Shown: piece by piece, positions 1 through 5,692 of the stretch | Position numbering within the stretch: the stretch's first letter is position 1 | How the letters are laid out: the number at the start of each line of letters is the position of its first letter | Source: Flavobacteriales bacterium | GTDB lineage: Bacteria; Bacteroidota; Bacteroidia; Flavobacteriales_F; PHOS-HE28 | Direction of reading: 5' to 3' | Assembly (NCBI GenBank): GCA_020854015.1 | Contig: JADZGG010000466.1 | Location: forward strand, 1-10,741 | Length of the DNA stretch: 10,741 bases | Program-made: the position numbers and the translations under genes | Notes under the pieces: generated by a model | Told to the model about the DNA's origin: nothing | Seen by the model: the letters and a program-made list of their open reading frames with translations, nothing else | Databases searched by the model: none

Positions 1-1070
1 AGCATGATGAAGCGCTTGCTGATGGCCCAGGTGTCCGGCAACGTGGTCATGAAGCTGCCGTCGATCATGTTCCAGCGCTCCTTCTCGTTCTGCTTCTTCT
101 GGTACAGCACGCTGAAGAAGGTGGCACCGCTGTCGCTCACTGTGAAGCTGCCGAACTCGCTGAAGATGTTGGGCTCCTTCACCTTGTTCTCTTCACACAC
201 ATCCTTGATCCGGCCCACGATCTCTCCGATCATGTAATCCACATCGAAGCTGAAGTTGAGGCTGTTCTTGATGGGCATGCCACCGCCGATATCCAGCGTG
301 TCCAAAGTGGGGCAGAGCTTCTTGAGGTCGCAATAGACGTTCACGCACTTGCTCAGCTCGTTCCAGTAGTAGCTGGTGTCGGTGATGCCGGTGTTGATGA
401 AGAAGTGCATGAGCTTCAAGCGGAACTTCTTCTGCTTGCTCACGTTCCTCATGTAGAATGGTATGATGTCCTTGTACCCGATCCCCAGGCGACTGGTATA
501 GAATTCGAACTTCGGTGCCTCTTCGGCAGCGATGCGGATCCCGATGTCGCAGGTGCCCTTGATCACCTCATCCAGCGCGTAGATCTCAGCCATGTTGTCG
601 ATGATCGGCACCACACGGAAGCCCTTGTTCGCCAGTCGACCGATGTTGCGGATGTAGCGCTCATCCTTGTAGCCGTTGCACAGGATCGTGCAGGTCTCCT
701 TCTGGATCCGGCCGCGTTCGATCAAGAGCTCGATGATCTCAATGTCATAAGCGCTGCTGGTCTCGAGGTTCACGCCCTTGTCCAGCACCTTGTCGATGAT
801 GTAGCTGAAGTGGTTGCTTTTAGTGCAGTAGAAATACTCGTACGTGCCGTTGTAGTTGTGCTCCTTGAACGCCTTGGCAAAGATGTTCCGGGCCTGGTCG
901 ATCTTCTCGCCGATCTTGGGCAGATAGGTAATGCGTAGTGGAGTGCCGTGCTTTTCGAGGATCGACATCAACGGTAACTCGTTCCAAAGCAGCTTATCGT
1001 CCTCCAACGTGAACTCGTCCTTGGGGAAGTCGAAGGTCTGTTCGATCAGGTCGACGTAGCGGGTCTTCAT
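1..1070 (-). CDS. speA: Biosynthetic arginine decarboxylase (partial, C-terminus outside window)
   Basis: This is a PLP-dependent fold-type III decarboxylase that should convert arginine to agmatine, the first step of polyamine synthesis, in the cytoplasm. My translation from the ATG at 1070 begins MKTRYVDLIEQTFDF and stays open for 356 codons to the left edge, so the last quarter or so is missing (relatives of this type are roughly 460 residues). The PLP lysine is predicted at Lys84 in YCTKSNHF. A glycine-rich phosphate-binding loop, IGGGMP, lies at about 261-266, and the conserved NMIDGSFMTTLPDTW stretch is near residues 335-350. These stretches match the arginine decarboxylase widespread in Bacteroidota rather than the 630-residue enterobacterial SpeA. 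The gene stands alone here, divergent from the membrane protein to its right; no clear promoter was found in front of it. Family assignment is firm. Arginine rather than another basic amino acid as substrate is inferred from resemblance. Confidence 0.9.
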   Translation of the reverse strand, partial: MKTRYVDLIEQTFDFPKDEFTLEDDKLLWNELPLMSILEKHGTPLRITYLPKIGEKIDQARNIFAKAFKEHNYNGTYEYFYCTKSNHFSYIIDKVLDKGVNLETSSAYDIEIIELLIERGRIQKETCTILCNGYKDERYIRNIGRLANKGFRVVPIIDNMAEIYALDEVIKGTCDIGIRIAAEEAPKFEFYTSRLGIGYKDIIPFYMRNVSKQKKFRLKLMHFFINTGITDTSYYWNELSKCVNVYCDLKKLCPTLDTLDIGGGMPIKNSLNFSFDVDYMIGEIVGRIKDVCEENKVKEPNIFSEFGSFTVSDSGATFFSVLYQKKQNEKERWNMIDGSFMTTLPDTWAISKRFIM

Positions 1071-1287
1071 CGAGCGGAAAGGCGTGCGGGGTGGAATGAG
1101 AGAAGGACAGAGAGTCGCCGTTCACTGCCCAAAAAGGCTGGTGAGGCGGGTGTTCGGATGGACATCGGCATGCACGGGGCGCAGGGCGGAATGGACGTGG
1201 GGTCCCATTGCATCCTGGTGAGCATGGCCGGGCACGTCATCGGTAGGTGCGTGGAAGTCGGCCCTTGGGAGCCGGGATGAGCAAGGC

Positions 1288-1303
1288 CGACCAGGTCTGG
1301 TCG
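1288..1303. repeat. Short inverted repeat, operator- or hairpin-like
   Basis: CGACCAG and CTGGTCG form perfect 7-bp arms around a 2-base centre (GT). It sits in the divergent spacer about 220 bp from the decarboxylase start and 250 bp from the preferred membrane-protein start. The very short centre favours a protein-binding dyad over an RNA hairpin. No regulator can be named, and a chance origin is possible at this length. Confidence 0.3.
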
Positions 1304-1514
1304 CTCTGGCCGATGGCTTGAACGAGGGAGGAAAGCGTGCGCATGCCTTTTAGCAGGTGCAAAATAACGGTACCCGACAACGCGCGCCCATTACCGGTGC
1401 AAATATTTGGAGCCGGAGGCGATGGCGCATGTTGCAGTGCTGATCCCGAGCCCTCTCTTTCTAAAGATCCAAGTAGTGGGTTCGCGGTTGAATATCGTCA
1501 AGGTCGACCCCTTC

Positions 1515-1522
1515 TATATTTG
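1515..1522 (+). promoter_or_regulatory. Candidate Bacteroidota -7 box (TANNTTTG)
   Basis: TATATTTG matches the TANNTTTG -7 consensus used by the primary sigma factor of Bacteroidota. The nearest upstream TTG (1488-1490) is 24 bases from the box, a little longer than the usual spacing of about 17-23, so the -33 element is weak. If used, transcription would start near 1530 and the membrane protein would have to begin at the GTG at 1550 or later. It overlaps, and is therefore incompatible with, a TTG start at 1520. Confidence 0.3.
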
Positions 1523-1549
1523 AAGATCAGCTATTCTCCATCAAATTCG

Positions 1550-2815
1550 GTGCGGTCGCGATCCACAGGACGTTCATCCACGGGGCGGTTGGTCCTTCAA
1601 GTAGGTGTTGTGGCCATGCTGTTCTATCTGTTCATGGCTCGCGCCCTGGATCTTCCGGTCACGGAGGCATTCATGTTCTTCTCCGCTGATGCTCGTGACT
1701 ATCGGGAGGTGGGAGAGTGGCTTACACACGGCACTGCTACGGACGCAACAGCTTTACGTCCCTACCTCTATCCTGTGATCGTTGCTGTGGCGGCGGCCCT
1801 GGGCGGTTCGATCGGCGTATGGGCCATGCAGTTGGCGGCTTGGTTGGTGTGTATCATCTGCGTACACCTTACCGTCCTGATCATTAGCGGATGTCGTTGG
1901 TTGGCATGGATCACGAGCAGCATGGTGATGCTCAATCTGTCCCTCTTCGCGCTCACATACCACGCGCTGACCGAAGTGTTCACCGCAATGCTGCTTTCGG
2001 TGATGTTGCTTTTCATTGCCAGGAATCATGACCGATGGGCCTTCCCCAGCTTTTTCTCCTGGATCGTTCTGCAACTTGGGATGCTCTCTCTTGTGAGACC
2101 GGTCTTTTTTCCTCTGCTCTTGGCATGGCTCTTCGTGGTCGGTCCCCTTTACTACTACCATGCGTTCAAAGCGGCCCCCAAGACTATTGTCCTGCTGGTC
2201 TTCGCGCTGCTGCCCGTTGTGCCGCAGGTGTTCATCATGCGAGTGAAGCACGACCACTGGGGCATTTCCACCGTTGGTGAAAGCGCTTTCCGGAACTATC
2301 TGTTCGCCGAGGGGTATGGAAAGGTGAACGGGGTCGCCCTGAACGATGCTCGGGTCAAGGTCCGGGACCTCAGCGTGATCGAGGTGAGGCGATTCGTTGG
2401 CGATCATGCCGGAACGTTCCTCGGTTTGTACGTCAATCACCTCGATCGGAACATCTACAGGCCGGATGGCTTCTCATTGGAAATGGTCCCCGAGCATGAG
2501 CATCCGCGTGCACGGGTGTTCATGCTTCGCAGCAACAAGTTCTACACCGTACTGCACGTAGTGGCCTTTCTTCCGTGCACCTGGCTTTTCATCGTGATGT
2601 TGCGCCGTGGAGAGAAGGGCCGTGCCGTGCTTTGGGGCATGGCCATGGTCATTACTTGGTTCGTCCTCCTCACCTGTGGTATCTCCTTCTGGCAAAGAGA
2701 CCGATTGGTCGTTCCGGTCGTTCCTGTCTTCCTCGTTCTTTACACGATCACCGTGGACGCGCTAATGCGATTGCGTAGGTCGTTCTCCGTAGCACCAGGG
2801 ATCGAGGCTTGTTGA
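1550..2815 (+). CDS. Multi-pass membrane protein resembling GT-C / GT39-family glycosyltransferase
   Basis: From the GTG at 1550 the product is 421 residues. A short Arg-rich N-terminus leads directly into the first membrane segment (about residues 13-34), followed by an extracytoplasmic loop with SADARDY (Asp47, Asp50), then RPYLYP at about 70-75 and a run of further hydrophobic segments. In GT-C enzymes that use polyprenyl-phosphate sugars, the first loop carries the catalytic acidic residue. The RPxLYP element, an acidic LTE in a later helix, an LVRP motif and a C-terminal WQRDRLVVPVVP (compare the RYxxP region of GT39 proteins) all fit that architecture. A soluble loop of roughly 100 residues (about 230-330) lies before the last two or three helices. 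Longer starts exist in frame (ATG 1343, TTG 1520), but the codons there look non-coding; ATG 1616 would remove half of the first helix. Substrate and acceptor cannot be told. It could be an uncharacterised membrane protein of related fold. Confidence 0.6.
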   Translation: MRSRSTGRSSTGRLVLQVGVVAMLFYLFMARALDLPVTEAFMFFSADARDYREVGEWLTHGTATDATALRPYLYPVIVAVAAALGGSIGVWAMQLAAWLVCIICVHLTVLIISGCRWLAWITSSMVMLNLSLFALTYHALTEVFTAMLLSVMLLFIARNHDRWAFPSFFSWIVLQLGMLSLVRPVFFPLLLAWLFVVGPLYYYHAFKAAPKTIVLLVFALLPVVPQVFIMRVKHDHWGISTVGESAFRNYLFAEGYGKVNGVALNDARVKVRDLSVIEVRRFVGDHAGTFLGLYVNHLDRNIYRPDGFSLEMVPEHEHPRARVFMLRSNKFYTVLHVVAFLPCTWLFIVMLRRGEKGRAVLWGMAMVITWFVLLTCGISFWQRDRLVVPVVPVFLVLYTITVDALMRLRRSFSVAPGIEAC

Positions 2816-2870
2816 TCGGCGTTGCGAAGGGGTGCGAGCAGCACTTCAGGAAGGCGAACGACCGCGTTGA

Positions 2871-3932
2871 TCAGAGCCACCGTTTGCGGCGGAACCAGAG
2901 CAGCATCAATATTGATACGATGAACATACCGCCCATCACGGTGAAGTAGCCGTAGTGCCAGTGCAGCTCCGGCATGTGGTCGAAGTTCATGCCGTATACA
3001 CCCACGATGAAGGTGAGCGGAATGAAGATGGTACTGATCACCGTGAGCAGCTTCATTACCTGGCCCATGCGCATGTTCACCCCGGCATGGTAGGTGTTCT
3101 CCAGATTCGTGAGCGTGTCACGAAAGGTGTTAATGCTGTCCGCGATGTACACGGTATGGTCCTGGAGGTCGTTGATGTAGCGTCGTGTGCCCTTCTCGAT
3201 CAGCTCGCTCTGCACCGTGTTCAGGCGGCCGGCTAGTTCACGGGTCGGTGTCACATAACGGTTCACAGTGATCAGCAGGCTTCGGATCTCTTGGATGGTG
3301 AGCAGGTCCTCGTTCCCCGGTCGCACGGTCACCTTGCGCTCCAGTTCCTGAATGCGTTCACCAACGTTCTCAACGATCAGGAAATAGTTGTCCACGATAA
3401 CATCGAGCAGGGCATAGAGCAGGTAGTCGGCATTGTGCTTGCGCACGCGGCCAAGATTCTTGCGGATGCGCTCGCGGATCGGATCGAGGATGTCACCCGG
3501 TCGTTCTTGAAAGCTGATCAGGGTGCCTTTCGTAAGTACGAAGCTCACCTGCTCCATATCGATTCCGCCGGTCTCCTCATCAAGGCTCAACATCTTGGCC
3601 ACCACGAAGAGGGTATCCTGATATTCCTCGAGTTTCGGGCGGTGGTCGAAATTGAGCACATCCTCCAGCAGCAGCGGGTGCAGGCAGAAGCGTTCGCCCA
3701 CGGCATGGATCACCTTCTCATCGTCAAGCCCATCGATGTCCAGCCAGGCAATGCCGTTCATTGCGCTCACGGCGGGCACATCCTCCACGCTCTTCAGATC
3801 TCGCTCTGTGAAACCCTCGGCCGTGTAAGTGAAGAGCTTGATCACCGGAGCCAGAGCATTGGCGTCGCCGACGCGCACCAATGAACCGGGCGGTAGGCCG
3901 GCTTTACCCGAGCGGCTACGCACTTTCTTCAT
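2871..3932 (-). CDS. corA: CorA-family magnesium/cobalt transporter
   Basis: A 353-residue inner-membrane divalent-cation channel of the CorA family, expected to form a pentamer that lets Mg2+ (and Co2+ or Ni2+) into the cell. A long cytoplasmic N-terminal domain (about 1-290) contains the typical HPLLLEDVLN and HRPKLEEY stretch near residues 85-104 and a long helical stalk. Two membrane segments follow at about 294-312 and 330-346. The family signature YGMNF is at 313-317, directly after the first segment, followed by the short MPEL loop, and the protein ends in a basic tail (WFRRKRWL). Length and motif position match intact CorA. The ATG at 3932 overlaps the upstream mscS stop by four bases (ATGA), so the two are probably translated together. 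The stop lies 55 bp from the end of the convergent plus-strand gene, with no clear terminator between them. Confidence 0.93.
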   Translation of the reverse strand: MKKVRSRSGKAGLPPGSLVRVGDANALAPVIKLFTYTAEGFTERDLKSVEDVPAVSAMNGIAWLDIDGLDDEKVIHAVGERFCLHPLLLEDVLNFDHRPKLEEYQDTLFVVAKMLSLDEETGGIDMEQVSFVLTKGTLISFQERPGDILDPIRERIRKNLGRVRKHNADYLLYALLDVIVDNYFLIVENVGERIQELERKVTVRPGNEDLLTIQEIRSLLITVNRYVTPTRELAGRLNTVQSELIEKGTRRYINDLQDHTVYIADSINTFRDTLTNLENTYHAGVNMRMGQVMKLLTVISTIFIPLTFIVGVYGMNFDHMPELHWHYGYFTVMGGMFIVSILMLLWFRRKRWL

Positions 3933-4819
3933 AAGGTGGCGGTGGGCGCCTGGCCCTTCTTATGGGTGATCGTGCGGTGTGGATAAGGGATCTCGATGCC
4001 TTCTTTATCGAATCGAAGTTTGATGCGTCGGTTCAGCTCGTAGTGCATGCTTCGGGCACCAACTGGGTCCTTGGCCCAAGCCGCAGCACGAAGAATGAGG
4101 CTGCTCTCAGCGATCTGCACCAAACGCACTGGGACTTTGGGGAGCCCTTGCGCCAATTCAGCCACTGATCGACGGTCCACGCAGTCCGGATGTTGGTAGC
4201 ACTCCTCGGCCATCACGGCCATGGCATGGTCCAGGTCGCTTTCATACCCGATGCCTACCTCGATGAACTCGCAAGTGGCCTCGTCCCGGATCGTGCTATT
4301 GGTGATCACTTCGTCGCTGATGATCGCGTTCGGAATGATCACACGCCGGTTCTCGAAAGTGTTCAGCACAGTGTGCCGTAGCGTGATATCCTCCACAACG
4401 CCCTGGTGCTTGTCGCCCACGCGGATGAGGTCGCCAACGCGAAATGGTTTGAATGAAACGATGAACACTCCACTGATGATGTTGCCGAACGCATCCTTGG
4501 CCGCAAGACCGAGCAGCGCCACCAGAATGCCTGCTCCGGCAAAGAGCGTGACCGCGAAGTGCTTCAGTGAGGGCACGCTGTAGATGATACCGATGAAGGC
4601 GAGGATGCCGACGATCAGTCGGATCGCGTTGCGCATGAACCGGTATCGTGTGCGGTCTTCGGGGTCCTGATCGCTCCGCAGATAAGCGCGCTTCATCAGG
4701 AAAGTGGTCGTCTGCTCCAGAATGAACGCGGCCACTACGATCAGCACCACCTTGCCCAGTAAAAGCAGGTCGAATCCCAGCTTCTGGCGGAGACGGTCGA
4801 GTTCGTCCGTGAGGTTCAT
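3929..4819 (-). CDS. mscS: MscS-family small-conductance mechanosensitive ion channel
   Basis: A 296-residue inner-membrane channel that should open under membrane tension and release solutes on hypo-osmotic shock. It has three hydrophobic segments (about residues 17-36, 64-84 and 90-123). The last carries the Gly/Ala-rich pore helix with AGAGILVALLGLAAKDAFGN, followed by the hallmark FKPFRVGDLI at the start of the beta domain. The cytoplasmic alpha/beta part ends in RFDKEGIEIPYPHRT, the classic MscS tail. Size fits the small MscS class (E. coli MscS is 286 residues). I prefer the ATG at 4819; a GTG at 4825 would add two residues. It is the first gene of a pair with corA (ATGA overlap). A TANNTTTG box lies about 23 bp upstream of the start. 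Confidence 0.92.
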   Translation of the reverse strand: MNLTDELDRLRQKLGFDLLLLGKVVLIVVAAFILEQTTTFLMKRAYLRSDQDPEDRTRYRFMRNAIRLIVGILAFIGIIYSVPSLKHFAVTLFAGAGILVALLGLAAKDAFGNIISGVFIVSFKPFRVGDLIRVGDKHQGVVEDITLRHTVLNTFENRRVIIPNAIISDEVITNSTIRDEATCEFIEVGIGYESDLDHAMAVMAEECYQHPDCVDRRSVAELAQGLPKVPVRLVQIAESSLILRAAAWAKDPVGARSMHYELNRRIKLRFDKEGIEIPYPHRTITHKKGQAPTATL

Positions 4820-4841
4820 GACCACAGCGTGGAATAGGATG

Positions 4842-4849
4842 CAAACCTA
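4842..4849 (-). promoter_or_regulatory. Candidate -7 box upstream of the mscS-corA operon
   Basis: Read on the minus strand this is TAGGTTTG, a match to the Bacteroidota TANNTTTG -7 consensus. It ends 22 bases before the mscS ATG, which would give a short leader of about 15 nt. No TTG is present at the expected -33 distance (positions about 4867-4875), so the promoter call rests on the -7 box and its position only. Confidence 0.35.
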
Positions 4850-4890
4850 GCCTCGTCGCTGGCGCATGTGAGCGCTATGGCGTTCCGGGT

Positions 4891-4910
4891 GCCAACAGGG
4901 CGGTGTTGGC
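4891..4910 (-). terminator. Hairpin between pepE and mscS, terminator-like without U-tract
   Basis: GCCAACA and TGTTGGC form a perfect 7-bp stem around a 6-base loop. It lies 66 bp downstream of the pepE stop codon on the minus strand and upstream of the mscS candidate promoter, where the end of the adhesin-sprF-ompA-pepE transcript would be expected. No run of T follows on either strand, so intrinsic termination is uncertain. It may protect the 3' end of the transcript or be a regulatory dyad for mscS. Confidence 0.4.
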
Positions 4911-4976
4911 TTAGGTGAGCTGTGGAACAGCCCACGTGCCGATGCAATGCGAGAAGTCGAAGGGTCGGGATCTGGC

Positions 4977-5690
4977 TTACTTCAGATCGCTAAGGTCGGT
5001 CCGGAACGCACTGCCCTCAGCCACTTCCCTTGGGTCGCTGCCGTGACGGAACAGGCGCATGGCCCTTCCGATCAGCTCGGTGCGGTCGTTATGGACACGA
5101 AGTCCGCTTCCCTCACGCAAGCCTGCAACGGTAACGCGCTGGTTCAATGCCAGGAACTCGTTCAATCGTTGGTCGCGCGTTTCACCACCGTGCCCGTCCA
5201 GCTTCACATCCGTGTAGTGCGGATTGATCTGGTAGGGGATGAGGCCCATGGCACGAAGCGTCGGCACCTCGGTTATGGGCATGTCGTTGGTGGTCATGAT
5301 CGAAGGACAGGCCACATTGCTTCCTGCGCTCCAGCCGATGTATGGCATGCCACCCTGGACGTGACGGCGGATGGCCCTGACGAGCTCCGTGCTGTAGAGC
5401 GTGCGGAGCAGCTGGAAGGTGTTGCCCCCGCCCACGACCACGGCATCCGCTGTCTCCAACGCCTTGACCTTATCCGGCTCGGTGTGCAGACTGAAGAGCT
5501 CGTGACCCATTTCCGCGAAGGCGCCTTGTACCATACGCGCGTATTCATCCATGCTGAATGACACGGCAGCGAAGGGTACGAACGCGACCCGCTTGCGCTG
5601 TGCACCCAGGAAGCCCGATATCGCTTGGCGCGGCCATTGAAGAAAAGGCTCGCCGGGCAGGGTCGAGTTCGATAGGAGCAGGAGGTCCAT
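4977..5690 (-). CDS. pepE: Dipeptidase E (alpha-aspartyl dipeptidase, peptidase family S51)
   Basis: A 237-residue cytoplasmic serine peptidase that removes N-terminal aspartate from dipeptides. The nucleophile motif GWSAGSN places Ser121, TTNDMP gives Asp136 and NPHYTD gives His158. These correspond one-for-one, with an offset of one, to the Ser120/Asp135/His157 triad of Salmonella PepE, so the enzyme looks intact. VVVGGGNTFQLL at about 84-95 is the conserved Gly-rich loop before the nucleophile elbow. The length matches the family (about 229-236). I chose the ATG at 5690 because the protein begins MDLLLLSNST, as in relatives; the frame runs further upstream but that part is the antisense shadow of the previous gene. 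The ATG follows the stop of the OmpA-like gene after two bases, so it is probably co-transcribed and coupled. No signal peptide is seen, in contrast to its exported neighbours. Confidence 0.93.
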   Translation of the reverse strand: MDLLLLSNSTLPGEPFLQWPRQAISGFLGAQRKRVAFVPFAAVSFSMDEYARMVQGAFAEMGHELFSLHTEPDKVKALETADAVVVGGGNTFQLLRTLYSTELVRAIRRHVQGGMPYIGWSAGSNVACPSIMTTNDMPITEVPTLRAMGLIPYQINPHYTDVKLDGHGGETRDQRLNEFLALNQRVTVAGLREGSGLRVHNDRTELIGRAMRLFRHGSDPREVAEGSAFRTDLSDLK

Positions 5691-5692
5691 GA

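Larger units (their letters stand above)
1071..1549. other. Divergent intergenic region without a convincing gene
   Basis: About 480 bases separate the arginine decarboxylase start from the preferred start of the plus-strand membrane protein. A reading frame continues upstream from that gene as far as a GTG at 1337 and an ATG at 1343. Its codons between 1343 and about 1520 include AGG, ATA, TTA, CTA and AAA and show low third-position GC, unlike the surrounding genes, so I read this part as non-coding. A purine-rich GGGAGGAAA at 1326-1334 precedes the ATG at 1343 at a ribosome-binding distance and is the main argument for the longer start. The region also contains a 7-bp inverted repeat (1288-1303) and a TANNTTTG-type box (1515-1522), listed separately. 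Nothing else was recognised. Confidence 0.5.

Noticed and set aside
405..938. A 177-codon open frame on the plus strand
   Set aside because: It is antisense to the arginine decarboxylase, whose minus-strand translation carries the PLP lysine and Gly loop. The plus-strand protein has no recognisable motif.
1191..1208. Imperfect stem ATGGAC / GTCCCAT
   Set aside because: It needs a bulged base and has no conserved context; too weak to list as a feature.
1754..2440. A 228-codon minus-strand open frame inside the membrane protein gene
   Set aside because: Its translation is a hydrophilic His/Gln/Glu-rich string, typical of the antisense of a hydrophobic protein.
2816..2870. Possible terminator between the convergent membrane protein and corA genes
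   Set aside because: Only a bulged stem (GAAG..GTGC with GCAC..TTC) and a direct repeat GTTGATC were found; no convincing hairpin or T run.
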